From positions 1,780,694 through 1,844,693 of the forward strand of contig JAKLEB010000001.1 of assembly GCA_022711765.1 (NCBI GenBank): a stretch of DNA of 64,000 nucleotides, written 5' to 3'. The stretch's first letter is position 1; every line of letters begins with the position of its first letter. Under the pieces are notes generated by a model. The model was not told where the DNA came from, ran no database searches, and saw nothing but the letters and a program-made list of their open reading frames with translations. The translations under genes and the position numbers were made by a program. Origin of the DNA: Candidatus Krumholzibacteriota bacterium (lineage in GTDB: Bacteria > Krumholzibacteriota > Krumholzibacteriia > LZORAL124-64-63). Shown here one piece after another: positions 1-8,675 of this stretch.

Positions 1-1813
1 TCATCGTCCTGCTTTCAGTTCCCCAAGGGGTCGCGAGACGGCAGAGATACGTCCCCGACGGCACCGGATCACCGGTTCGATCCACGCCGCCCCACTCGCA
101 GCGATGGTTTCCGGCGTCGAGGTCGTCGTCGACGAGCCTGGCAACGATACGGCCCTTGACGTCATAGACGTCCATCGTGACCCGACCAGCTGCGGGAATG
201 GTGAACTCCACCGTCGTCCGCGGATTGAACGGATTCGGGTAGCAGGAACTCAGCCGCAATTCCGGCACGGTCGCCTCATCGGCAATGTCCGTCGACGTCG
301 GATACACGACCTCGCTGAATTCGCTGAGATTGCCGTGCGTGTCCACGAATTGGACGCGGAAGTACACCATCGTGGTCAGCGGCTCGGTATAGCCGATTCC
401 CGTCGTACAGATGATCGGATCGACGGGAACGAAATCGATCGTCGTTCCCCGGTATACGCACGCTTCGGCGAAATCCGGAATGTCATTGATCGTCCAGACG
501 ATCGCCACGGCGTACGCGAACTCGAAGAACTGGAGCTGGGGCTGAGGCGGCGCGAGGTTGTCGATCGAGTAGGCGCTCGCCATTTCCGATACGAAATGCG
601 TGCCCGGGTCCTCTGTGTACGCCACGACGCGATAACGAGAGAACGGCTCGGTCCCGCCGACGATCAGGATGTCCGAGGTTTCGAAGTCGACGGCATAGGA
701 GTCGGCTCCGCTAGCCTCGACGACTGCAACTACGATCCACCCGATGCCGACCTTGCGGACCTCGACCTCGTACCTGACAATCGGCAGAGGATCAGAAGCG
801 CTGTCGCTCGGGTGCTGATTCCATGATGCGCGGAGCCAGCCGCCCTGGTCGGCGGGAACGTCGGCGACCTCAAAGCCTAACAGCGAGCCCGGAATGGCCA
901 GGCTATGGTATCCCCCTGCCGCCACGGCAACATATCGATCGTCGGGCGCCGGCAGATCGCATTGCCTTTCGGAATTTCGGCCCCACGCGAGTACGGATCC
1001 GTCTTGTTTCATTCCTAGACTGTGGTAGCCACCGCCGGCAACGACAGAATACGCCGTATTCGGCTCGGGCACGTCGCCTTGACCGTATGCATTGCCGCCC
1101 CAGGCCAGGATCGACCCGTCGGACTTGAGGCCGAGGCTGTAATAGCCGCCGGCCGCCACCTCGACGAACCCCGTGTTAGGTTCCGGTACCTCGCATTGGC
1201 CGTATTCATTCGAGCCCCACGCGTCGATCGAGCCATCGAGCTTCAATCCCAGGTTGTGATAGTAGCCCGCCGCGATGGCAACGAATCCCCCGTTTGGTCC
1301 CGGTACTTCGGCTTGACCGTAGTCATTGCGTCCCCACGCGATGACGTTGCCATTGAATCTCAACGCGAGGGAATGATGGCCACCGGCAGCCACTGCGACG
1401 TAGCCGGTCTGGGGCTCTGGCAGGTCGCATTGTCCGGAAGAATTGTCGCCCCAAGCTGCAATGGTCCCGTCATCCTTCAAGGCAAGGCTGTGATAACCCT
1501 TGGCCGACACGGCGACGAATCCCGCATTCGGTGCAGGAACGAAGCACTGCCCCCGGGAGTTGTCGCCCCAGGCCACGACAGTCGCATCCTCCTTGAGGCC
1601 GACACTGTGCAGATAGCCACCCTCGACGGCGACGAAACCGGCGTTGGGCTCTGGCACGTTGCACTGCCCATCACTGTTCGAGCCCCAGGCGATGATTTCA
1701 CCTGAGGCGAGCGCCGCCGACGCATGGCCGACCAGAAACAGGAACGTGAACAACGCCACGGCTCCCGCGGCCATGCGCACGAATTGCGAATTGTGGCGAT
1801 CGCTTGTGACCAT
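1..1813 (-). CDS. Secreted RCC1-repeat beta-propeller protein with C-terminal FlgD/T9SS-like sorting domain (3' end cut by window edge)
   Basis: The reading frame is open from an ATG at 1813 to the left window edge, 604 codons, with no stop visible. An N-terminal signal peptide (hydrophobic stretch around residues 14-36, ending near ASAALA) is followed by seven tandem repeats of exactly 39 residues. Each repeat has the pattern AWGxNxxGQCxVPxPNxGFVAVAAGGYHSLxLKxDGS, which is the RCC1-type blade, so a seven-bladed propeller is expected. After the propeller come fibronectin-like beta segments and then a tail carrying CYPNPFNPRTTVEF and SGTYLCRL, the FlgD-Ig/type IX-like sorting domain. The tail ends ...ESRTM at the edge, so probably only a few residues are missing. 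The protein is probably exported and displayed on or released from the cell; ligand and function are unknown. Confidence 0.85.
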   Translation of the reverse strand, partial: MVTSDRHNSQFVRMAAGAVALFTFLFLVGHASAALASGEIIAWGSNSDGQCNVPEPNAGFVAVEGGYLHSVGLKEDATVVAWGDNSRGQCFVPAPNAGFVAVSAKGYHSLALKDDGTIAAWGDNSSGQCDLPEPQTGYVAVAAGGHHSLALRFNGNVIAWGRNDYGQAEVPGPNGGFVAIAAGYYHNLGLKLDGSIDAWGSNEYGQCEVPEPNTGFVEVAAGGYYSLGLKSDGSILAWGGNAYGQGDVPEPNTAYSVVAGGGYHSLGMKQDGSVLAWGRNSERQCDLPAPDDRYVAVAAGGYHSLAIPGSLLGFEVADVPADQGGWLRASWNQHPSDSASDPLPIVRYEVEVRKVGIGWIVVAVVEASGADSYAVDFETSDILIVGGTEPFSRYRVVAYTEDPGTHFVSEMASAYSIDNLAPPQPQLQFFEFAYAVAIVWTINDIPDFAEACVYRGTTIDFVPVDPIICTTGIGYTEPLTTMVYFRVQFVDTHGNLSEFSEVVYPTSTDIADEATVPELRLSSCYPNPFNPRTTVEFTIPAAGRVTMDVYDVKGRIVARLVDDDLDAGNHRCEWGGVDRTGDPVPSGTYLCRLATPWGTESRTM

Positions 1814-1849
1814 GGAATTCCCCCCGTGCCTTCGGACAACATGAACGCG

Positions 1850-1865
1850 ATGGCAGTGCTGCCAT
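1850..1865. promoter_or_regulatory. 16-bp inverted repeat upstream of the RCC1-repeat gene
   Basis: ATGGCAG-TG-CTGCCAT is a perfect 7-bp inverted repeat with a 2-bp centre, about 37 bases upstream of the leftward RCC1 gene and in the gap to rightward hypA. It could be an operator. No matching regulator is identifiable, so this is only a candidate. Confidence 0.25.
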
Positions 1866-2028
1866 GATACCACATGTGCATCTCGCGCGGGTTCGTTACT
1901 AGCGCCACGCCATCGGGAACAACAATACTGATTCTCTATGATTTTTCCGCTGCTTGGCTCGACTGCGATCGGCTGACACCCCCTCATTGTCCCTGGACTC
2001 CCGCCCGCAAACCCGCGACTATTCCGCC

Positions 2029-2391
2029 ATGCACGAACTGGCCGTCACCCAGGGCATTCTCGACCTCGTCCTCGACGCCGCGCGACGAGAAGGCGGCGGT
2101 CGGGTGACCGCCATCGACCTGGTCGTGGGCGAGCTCGCGAGCATCGTCGACGACTCGGTCCAGTTCTACTGGGACCTCATCGCCGAGGACACGCCGGCGG
2201 CCGGCGCGCGGCTGCGTTTCCGCCGCGTTCCACTGCAATTCGAATGTCGATCGTGCCGGGCGCTCTTCGAGCGCAAGGGCGACGTCTTCGCCTGCCCGGC
2301 CTGCGGCCACGACGGCGTCCGCGTCGCGGCCGGCGACGAGCTGCGGGTCGAGTCCTTCGACCTCGAGGATGACGTTCCCCGCGAACCCTGA
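2029..2391 (+). CDS. hypA: Hydrogenase nickel incorporation protein HypA
   Basis: HypA is the nickel-delivering zinc metallochaperone that works with HypB to load Ni into the [NiFe]-hydrogenase large subunit in the cytoplasm. The 120-residue protein begins MHELAVTQ; the Met-His-Glu start supplies the nickel ligand and fixes the start at ATG 2029, although the frame is open further upstream. Two zinc-binding pairs are present, CRSC and CPAC, in the C-terminal half, as in the family. It is the first gene of the hyp cluster; hypB follows 17 bases downstream. A possible -10 element (TATGAT, 1937-1942) lies upstream, but its -35 is poor. Confidence 0.95.
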   Translation: MHELAVTQGILDLVLDAARREGGGRVTAIDLVVGELASIVDDSVQFYWDLIAEDTPAAGARLRFRRVPLQFECRSCRALFERKGDVFACPACGHDGVRVAAGDELRVESFDLEDDVPREP

Positions 2392-2408
2392 CCAAGGAGA
2401 CCTGCCTC

Positions 2409-3077
2409 ATGAACCGCCGCGTCGCCGTGGTCGAGAAGATCACCAAGGCCAACGACCGTCTCGCCGAGGTCAACCGCGCCCTCCTCGCGCGGCACAAGCT
2501 GGCGAGCCTGAACCTCATGTCCTCGCCGGGCGCGGGCAAGACCACCCTCGTCGAGCGGACGGTGGCCGGCCTCGCGGGCAAATACCGGCTCGGCGTCGTC
2601 GAGGGCGACCTCGTCACGAGCCTCGACGCCGAGCGCGCCGCCGCAGCCGGCGCCGAATCGGTGCAGATCAACACCGGCGGCTCCTGCCACCTCGACGCCG
2701 GCATGGTCGGCGACGCCCTCGGCCAGCTGCCCCTCGCGGACCTCGACCTCCTGATCGTCGAGAACGTCGGCAACCTCATCTGCCCGGCGACCTTCGACCT
2801 CGGCACCGACCACAAGGTCGTCGTGGCCTCGGTGCCCGAGGGCGACGACAAGCCGTTCAAGTACCCCACGATGTACCGCGGCGTGGACGTGCTGATCATC
2901 AACAAGATCGACCTCTTGCCTTACGTGACGTTCGACATGGATCGCTTCCGCAGCGGCGTCGCCGCCCTCAACGAGAACGTGACCGTGCTGCCGATGTCCT
3001 GCCGCACGGGCGAGGGTCTCGATGCCTGGCTCAACTGGCTCGGCGACCAGGTCGTCCGCACGCGCGCCAGACGCTGA
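2409..3077 (+). CDS. hypB: Hydrogenase nickel incorporation GTPase HypB
   Basis: HypB is the SIMIBI-class GTPase that, with HypA, inserts nickel into the hydrogenase large subunit. The 222-residue protein shows the P-loop SSPGAGKTTL (near residue 38), the family motif NVGNLICPATFDLG and the guanine-specificity motif NKIDLLPY. It lacks both the N-terminal CCGC-type nickel site and the His-rich region seen in some HypB proteins, so nickel storage may be left to the His-rich permease encoded at 7817. An AAGGAG ribosome-binding site lies 9 bases before the ATG. Confidence 0.95.
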   Translation: MNRRVAVVEKITKANDRLAEVNRALLARHKLASLNLMSSPGAGKTTLVERTVAGLAGKYRLGVVEGDLVTSLDAERAAAAGAESVQINTGGSCHLDAGMVGDALGQLPLADLDLLIVENVGNLICPATFDLGTDHKVVVASVPEGDDKPFKYPTMYRGVDVLIINKIDLLPYVTFDMDRFRSGVAALNENVTVLPMSCRTGEGLDAWLNWLGDQVVRTRARR

Positions 3078-3085
3078 AAGCCGCG

Positions 3086-5365
3086 ATGGAAGCCCGCCGG
3101 ATCCACATCACCGGGGTCGTCCAGGGCGTGGGATTCCGGCCCTTCGTCTGGACCCTGGCCCGGCGTTTCGATCTCGGCGGCTGGGTGCGCAACAGCTCGT
3201 CGGGCGTGGACATCCACGTCGAGGGCGACGTGGCCGCGCTCACCGCGTTCGAGCGCGCGCTCGCCGGCGACGCCCCGCCGCTCGCGGCCATCGACCGCGT
3301 CGCGGCGGAATCGGTCGCGCCCCAGGGCCACGCCGCCTTCACGATCGTGCCGTCGCTGCCCGAGCCGGGCGAGTCCTTGCCGGTCGCCGCCGACGTCGCC
3401 ACCTGCGCCGACTGCCTCCGCGAGCTGAACGACCCGAACGACCGCCGCCACGGCTATCCGTTCCTCAACTGCACGAACTGCGGCCCGCGCTTCACCATCG
3501 TGCGCGACATCCCCTACGATCGCCCGCACACCACGATGGCCGGGTTTCCTCTCTGCCCCGCGTGCGCCGCCGAGTACGCGGATCCCGCCAACCGCCGCTT
3601 CCACGCCCAGCCGGTCGCCTGTCCGGCCTGCGGGCCGCAGGTCTGGCTCGAGCGGGCGGGCGCGCGCGCGAGCGAGGGTCCGGCGGCGGTGGCGGAGGTG
3701 CGGCGCTTGCTCGCTGCCGGCCAGGTGCTCGCGATCAAGGGGCTCGGCGGTTTCCACCTGGCGTGCGACGCCACGAACGCGGCGGCGGTCGCCCTCCTGC
3801 GCGAGCGGAAACGACGTCACGGCAAGCCGTTCGCCCTGATGACCGCCGACCTCGCGTCGCTCGCGCAACACGCCGAGGTGAGCGCGGCCGAGCGGGAGCT
3901 GCTGCTCGCGCCGGCCAGGCCGGTGGTGCTGCTGCGCCGGCGCGCGGACTCGCCGATCGCCGCGGACGTTGCGCCCGGCCGCGATCGGTTCGGGTTCATG
4001 CTCCCCTACACGCCGCTGCATCACCTGCTCTTCGTGCCCGGCCCGCACGCGCCCGCGGTCCTGGTGATGACCAGCGCCAACCTGAGCGACGATCCCATCG
4101 CCTACCGCAACGAGGAGGCCCGCGAGCGGCTGGCCGACCTGACCGACGCGTTCCTGCTGCACGACCGCCCCATCCACGTCCGCTGCGACGATTCGGTCGC
4201 CACCGTCTTCCGCGACGCGCCGTACCTGCTGCGCCGCTCCCGCGGCTACGCGCCGCTCCCGGTCACCCTGCCGTTCGCCGCGCCGCAGCTGCTCGCGTGC
4301 GGCGGCGAGCTGAAGAACGTCTTCTGTCTCTCCCGCGATGCGCGCGCGTTCCTCGGCCACCACATCGGCGAGCTCGAGTATCACGAGACGCTGCGGGCGT
4401 TTCACGAGGGCATCGCCCACTTCGAGCGGCTGTTCCGCGTCCAGCCGAGCGGCCTCGTGCACGACCTGCACCCCGACTACCAGGCCACGCGCTACGCCCG
4501 GGAGCGCGCCGCGCGCGACGACGTGCCGGCCATCGCGGTCCAGCACCACCACGCGCACGTGGCCGCCTGCCTCGCCGACAACGGCTGTCCCGCGCCCACC
4601 CGCGTGATCGGCGTCGCCTTCGACGGCACCGGCTACGGGCCGGACGGCGTGATCTGGGGCGGCGAGTTCCTCGTGGCCGGATACGCGGACTTCGAGCGGG
4701 CGCTGCACCTGCGGCCGTGCCCATTGCCGGGCGGAGACGCGGCGGCGCGCCATCCCTGGCGCGCGGCGCTCGCCTGGCTGCGCGAGATGGACCTCGACTG
4801 GTCCGCGGACCTGCCGCCCGTCGCGGCGACCGGCGAGACCGAGCGCGCGGTGCTCGCCGGCCAGCTCGCCGCGCGGATCAACACGCCGCTGACGACGAGC
4901 ATGGGCCGGCTCTTCGACGCGGCCGCGGCGCTGGCCGGACTGGCACCCAGCGTCACCTACGAGGCGCAGGCGGCCTGCGAGCTCGAGGCTGCCGCGGCGC
5001 CCGGCGAGGACGGGGCGTACCCATTCGCGATCGCGGACCGGGAGATCGATCCGCGCCCGGCGCTCGCCGCGCTCGTCGGCGACCGCCGGCGCGGCGAGCC
5101 GCTGGACATCCTCGCCGCGCGGTTCCACAACGGCGTCGCCGCCATGGTCGCCGCGGCGTGCGACCGCCTGCGCCGTGATCGAGGTCTCACCATGGTGGCG
5201 CTCAGCGGCGGCGTCTGGCAGAATCTGGTCCTGCTCGAGCGGACCGTGGCGCGCCTCGAGGCGGCCGGCTTCGCGGTGCTGGTGCACCGCCAGGTGCCCG
5301 CCAACGACGGCGGCCTCTCGCTCGGGCAGATCGCCGCCGCCGCCGCGCGGCTGGCAAGGGAGTGA
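3086..5365 (+). CDS. hypF: Carbamoyltransferase HypF
   Basis: HypF converts carbamoyl phosphate and ATP to a carbamoyl adenylate and transfers the carbamoyl group to the C-terminal Cys of HypE, the first step in making the CN ligands of the NiFe site. Domains in order in the 759-residue protein: acylphosphatase ([13 protein letters not shown], residues 1-90), two zinc fingers (CADC...CTNC and CPAC...CPAC, about 105-185), a YrdC-like domain (about 200-380), and a Kae1-like domain with [15 protein letters not shown] and a terminal SGGVWQN. ATG 3086 is chosen because the acylphosphatase motif begins there; the longer open frame upstream overlaps hypB. hypC starts 6 bases after the stop. Confidence 0.95.
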   Translation: MEARRIHITGVVQGVGFRPFVWTLARRFDLGGWVRNSSSGVDIHVEGDVAALTAFERALAGDAPPLAAIDRVAAESVAPQGHAAFTIVPSLPEPGESLPVAADVATCADCLRELNDPNDRRHGYPFLNCTNCGPRFTIVRDIPYDRPHTTMAGFPLCPACAAEYADPANRRFHAQPVACPACGPQVWLERAGARASEGPAAVAEVRRLLAAGQVLAIKGLGGFHLACDATNAAAVALLRERKRRHGKPFALMTADLASLAQHAEVSAAERELLLAPARPVVLLRRRADSPIAADVAPGRDRFGFMLPYTPLHHLLFVPGPHAPAVLVMTSANLSDDPIAYRNEEARERLADLTDAFLLHDRPIHVRCDDSVATVFRDAPYLLRRSRGYAPLPVTLPFAAPQLLACGGELKNVFCLSRDARAFLGHHIGELEYHETLRAFHEGIAHFERLFRVQPSGLVHDLHPDYQATRYARERAARDDVPAIAVQHHHAHVAACLADNGCPAPTRVIGVAFDGTGYGPDGVIWGGEFLVAGYADFERALHLRPCPLPGGDAAARHPWRAALAWLREMDLDWSADLPPVAATGETERAVLAGQLAARINTPLTTSMGRLFDAAAALAGLAPSVTYEAQAACELEAAAAPGEDGAYPFAIADREIDPRPALAALVGDRRRGEPLDILAARFHNGVAAMVAAACDRLRRDRGLTMVALSGGVWQNLVLLERTVARLEAAGFAVLVHRQVPANDGGLSLGQIAAAAARLARE

Positions 5366-5371
5366 GTCGTC

Positions 5372-5623
5372 ATGTGCCTGGGCATCCCCGGCCTGATCAC
5401 CGCGCTCCGCGACGACGGGCCGCCGCGGTTCGGCGAGGTCGATTTCGGCGGCACCACGCGCGAGGTCTGCCTCGCCTACCTGCCCGACGCCGAAGTCGGC
5501 GACTGGGTGCTGGTCCACGTGGGCTTCGCCATCAGCCGGCTCAGCGACGAGGAAGCCCGGCAGACCCTGGCCGACCTGCGGGCCCTGGCGGAGATCGACC
5601 AGCCGCCGGAGGCGGCGCCGTGA
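5372..5623 (+). CDS. hypC: Hydrogenase assembly chaperone HypC
   Basis: The 83-residue protein begins MCLGIPG. After Met removal, Cys2 is the invariant residue that binds HypD and the Fe(CN)2CO precursor and then docks on the large subunit. The length and the small beta-barrel pattern are typical. Its stop overlaps the hypD start as GTGA, indicating translational coupling with its direct partner HypD. Confidence 0.95.
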   Translation: MCLGIPGLITALRDDGPPRFGEVDFGGTTREVCLAYLPDAEVGDWVLVHVGFAISRLSDEEARQTLADLRALAEIDQPPEAAP

Positions 5624-6714
5624 GCCGATTCGACGAATACCGCGATCCCGCCCTCGTGCGCGCGGTCGTGCGCGACATCGCGGCGACGGTCGACCGGCCG
5701 GCCGTGCTGATGGAGATCTGCGGCGGCCAGACCCACGCCATCGTGCGCAGCGGCCTCGACCAGCTGCTGCCGGCGACCATCACCCTGGTCCACGGACCGG
5801 GCTGCCCCGTCTGCGTCACGCCCCTCGAGACCATCGACCGCGCCCTCGCGATCGCCGCGCGCCCCGAGGTGATCTTCACGAGCTTCGGCGACATGCTGAG
5901 GGTGCCCGGCAGCACGGGCGACCTCCTGGGCGTCCGCGCCGCGGGCGGCGACGTCCGCGTCGTGTACTCCCCCCTCGACGCCCTCCAGCTCGCCGCCGAC
6001 CGGCCGGACCGCGAGGTGGTCTTCCTCGCGATCGGCTTCGAGACCACGGCGCCGGCGAACGCGATGGCCGTGCTCGAGGCCGAGCGGCGCGGCGTCGGCA
6101 ACTTCTCGGTCCTCTGCTCCCACGTCTGCGTGCCGGGCGCCATGCGCGCGATCCTCGGCTCGCCGCGCAACCGGGTCGAGGCGTTCCTCGCCGCCGGCCA
6201 CGTCTGCGCGGTGATGGGAACGCGCGAGTACGAGCCCATCGCCCGCGAGTTCCGCGTCCCGATCGTCGTGACCGGCTTCGAGCCGCTCGACCTCGCGCGG
6301 GGCATCCTGGCCGCCGTGCGCCAGCTGCGCGAGGGCCGGGCCGAGGTCGAGAACGCCTACGGCCGCGCCGTCACCGCGGCCGGCAACTGGCACGCCCAGG
6401 CGGCGCTCGAGCGGGTCTTCCGGCTCGGGGACCACAAGTGGCGCGGCATCGGCCCGATCCCCCTAAGCGGCCTGCACCTGCGCGAAGCCTACACGCGCTT
6501 CGACGCCACCCGGCGCTTCGGCGTCGGCGACGTGGCGCCGGCCGAGCCGTCCGTCTGCATCGCGGGCGAGGTCCTGCAAGGCCAGCGCAAGCCGTTCGAG
6601 TGCCCGGCCTTCGGATCGACGTGCACACCCGAGCGGCCGCTGGGCGCCACGATGGTCTCGGGCGAGGGCGCCTGCGCCGCCTACTACCGCTACCGAAGGG
6701 ACGCGACGCCATGA
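5620..6714 (+). CDS. hypD: Hydrogenase formation protein HypD
   Basis: HypD is the [4Fe-4S] scaffold on which, with HypC, the Fe(CN)2CO unit is assembled. The 364-residue protein carries [28 protein letters not shown] and GFEPLD, and a C-terminal Cys set ([11 protein letters not shown], then [11 protein letters not shown]) that binds the cluster. The start is GTG 5620: the frame is open further upstream, but conserved sequence begins at SRFDEYRDP and the GTGA overlap with hypC supports coupling. Its stop overlaps the hypE ATG at 6711. Confidence 0.94.
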   Translation: MSRFDEYRDPALVRAVVRDIAATVDRPAVLMEICGGQTHAIVRSGLDQLLPATITLVHGPGCPVCVTPLETIDRALAIAARPEVIFTSFGDMLRVPGSTGDLLGVRAAGGDVRVVYSPLDALQLAADRPDREVVFLAIGFETTAPANAMAVLEAERRGVGNFSVLCSHVCVPGAMRAILGSPRNRVEAFLAAGHVCAVMGTREYEPIAREFRVPIVVTGFEPLDLARGILAAVRQLREGRAEVENAYGRAVTAAGNWHAQAALERVFRLGDHKWRGIGPIPLSGLHLREAYTRFDATRRFGVGDVAPAEPSVCIAGEVLQGQRKPFECPAFGSTCTPERPLGATMVSGEGACAAYYRYRRDATP

Positions 6715-7784
6715 AGGATCGCGGCGATCTCGCCGGCGGACCGATCTGCCCCGTGCCGCTGGTCCACGACGAGCGCATCGTCCTCGGCCACGGCAGCGGC
6801 GGCCGTCTGACGGCGGACCTCATCGCGCGGGTCTTCCGCCCGCAGCTCGCGAACCCCTCGCTCGCGGCCGCCGAGGACTCGGCGGTCCTACCGGTTGCGG
6901 CCCTCGCCGGCGCCGGCGAACTGGCGCTGACCACCGACACCTACGTCGTGCGGCCGCTGTTCTTCCCCGGCGGCGACATCGGGCGGTTGGCCGTGTGCGG
7001 CACGGTCAACGACCTCGCGATGGTGGGCGCCGAACCGATGTGGCTCACGGCGGGATTCCTGCTCGAGGAGGGATTTCCGATCGCCGACCTCGAGCGCATC
7101 GTCGCCTCCCTGCGCGACGCTGCCGCCGAGGCCGGCGTCACGGTCGTGGCCGGCGACACCAAGGTGGCCGAGCGCGGCAAGGTCGACGGCGTGTACATCA
7201 ACACGGCCGGCGTGGGGCGGATCTCGCCCGGACGCGCCGCAAGGGCGGCGCAGATCCGCCCCGGAGACGCGATCCTGCTCAGCGGGACGATCGGCGACCA
7301 CGGCATCGCCGTCCTGGCGGCCCGCGGCGACCTCGCGTTCCGGACCGAGATCCGCTCGGACGTCGCCCCGCTCGCGGGTCTTGTCGCCGCCATGCTCGCG
7401 ACGGGCGCGCCGGTGCACGCGCTGCGGGACCCCACCCGCGGCGGTGTCGCCGCGACGCTCAACGAGCTGGCGGCCCAGAGCGCGACCGCCATGATCCTGC
7501 AGGAGAGCTCCCTGCCGGTCCAGCCGGCGGTCGCGAGTGCCTGCGAGATGCTGGGCTTCGATCCTCTGCACGTGGCCAACGAGGGCAAGCTCCTCGCCTG
7601 CGTGCCCGAGGCGTCGGCCGAGCGCGTGCTCGCCGCCATGCGCGCCCACCCGCTGGGCAGGAACGCCTGCCGGATCGGTCGGGTCGCGGCCGAACCAGTG
7701 GCACGGGTCCTGCTAGAGACGGGGATCGGCGGGGTGCGCATCATCGACGTCCCCGCCGGGGAGCTGTTGCCGCGGATCTGCTGA
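6711..7784 (+). CDS. hypE: Carbamoyl dehydratase HypE
   Basis: HypE accepts the carbamoyl group from HypF on its C-terminal Cys and dehydrates it with ATP to a thiocyanate that donates CN to iron. The 357-residue protein has the PurM-like ATP-binding start ([10 protein letters not shown]), the DTKV segment and DPTRGG, and it ends in PRIC, the conserved tail with the essential terminal Cys, so it is complete and should be active. ATG 6711 overlaps the hypD stop (ATGA). It is the last of the six hyp genes; the order is A-B-F-C-D-E. Confidence 0.95.
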   Translation: MKDRGDLAGGPICPVPLVHDERIVLGHGSGGRLTADLIARVFRPQLANPSLAAAEDSAVLPVAALAGAGELALTTDTYVVRPLFFPGGDIGRLAVCGTVNDLAMVGAEPMWLTAGFLLEEGFPIADLERIVASLRDAAAEAGVTVVAGDTKVAERGKVDGVYINTAGVGRISPGRAARAAQIRPGDAILLSGTIGDHGIAVLAARGDLAFRTEIRSDVAPLAGLVAAMLATGAPVHALRDPTRGGVAATLNELAAQSATAMILQESSLPVQPAVASACEMLGFDPLHVANEGKLLACVPEASAERVLAAMRAHPLGRNACRIGRVAAEPVARVLLETGIGGVRIIDVPAGELLPRIC

Positions 7785-7816
7785 CGGACGCGCCGCGGCG
7801 GGCAAGGAGGCTCGGA

Positions 7817-8524
7817 ATGCCTGACGAGCTCGTCATCCTGCTCGGGTCGGCGGCGAGCATCGGCGTCGTCCACACGGTGATCGGACCCGACCATTACCTG
7901 CCGTTCACGGCCATGGCCAGGGCCCGCGGCTGGAGCCTGCGGCGCACGCTCTGGATCACCGCCGGCTGCGGCCTCGGCCACGTCCTGAGCTCGGTCGTCC
8001 TGGGAGCGATCGGGATCGCCGCCGGCATCACGCTGCGCAGCCTGAAGCGATTCGAATCGGGGCGGGGCGAGGCGGCCGGCTGGGCGCTGATCGCCTTCGG
8101 GCTCGTCTACCTGACCTGGAGCCTGGTCAGGTTGTTCCGGGGCCGAACGCACGCCCACACCCACGTCCATCCCGACGGCACCCGTCACGCCCACAGCCAC
8201 GCTCACCAGGACGAGCACGCCCACGCGCACACCGCGAAGAGCGGCAACCTCGTGCCGTGGTCGCTCTTCGTGATCTTCGTGCTCGGACCCTGCGAGCCGC
8301 TCATCCCCCTGCTCATGTTCCCCGCGGCGGTCCTCAGCCCGGGCGCGGTCGCGCTGGTGGCGGCGGTGTTCTCGCTGGCGACGATCGCGACCATGCTCGC
8401 GCTCGTCGGGCTGACGACAGCGGGCCTGCGGGTCGTCCGGCCGCGGAGCCTCGATCGATTCGGCCAGCCGATCGCCGGAGCGCTGGTCGTCCTGTGCGGA
8501 GTCGCCATCAAGCTCGGGCTCTGA
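7817..8524 (+). CDS. Putative nickel permease, UreH/NicO-like, with His-rich loop
   Basis: This is a 235-residue integral membrane protein with about six helices. Helix 1 carries HTVIGPDHYLPF, the motif of the UreH/NicO nickel-cobalt transporter group. Between helices 3 and 4 lies a cytoplasmic-type loop (about residues 113-145) with more than ten His in a HAHTHVH / HAHSHAH pattern, suited to binding nickel. An AAGGAGG ribosome-binding site fits ATG 7817. Its place between hypE and the hydrogenase structural genes points to nickel supply for hydrogenase maturation. The exact subfamily and the direction of transport cannot be settled from sequence alone. Confidence 0.8.
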   Translation: MPDELVILLGSAASIGVVHTVIGPDHYLPFTAMARARGWSLRRTLWITAGCGLGHVLSSVVLGAIGIAAGITLRSLKRFESGRGEAAGWALIAFGLVYLTWSLVRLFRGRTHAHTHVHPDGTRHAHSHAHQDEHAHAHTAKSGNLVPWSLFVIFVLGPCEPLIPLLMFPAAVLSPGAVALVAAVFSLATIATMLALVGLTTAGLRVVRPRSLDRFGQPIAGALVVLCGVAIKLGL

Positions 8525-8675
8525 TCCTCCCGTAACGGCAAGGTGATAAGTCGGGTATCTGGGCAGCGGGGAGAAATTTCGCTAATCGCGCACTGAAATC
8601 TACCGATCAACCGGTCCGACCAGACCACCATCGGCTGCTCGGCCGACAGGGCCGGCCAACGGAATGGAGAGGGAC

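Noticed and set aside
2921..5518. 865-codon open frame on the minus strand
   Set aside because: It is antisense to hypF, which has every expected motif; the antisense product has none.
8150..8235. Repetitive CACGCCCACAC-like DNA resembling a short tandem repeat
   Set aside because: It is the His codon-rich loop of the permease gene; the repetition is protein-driven and irregular.
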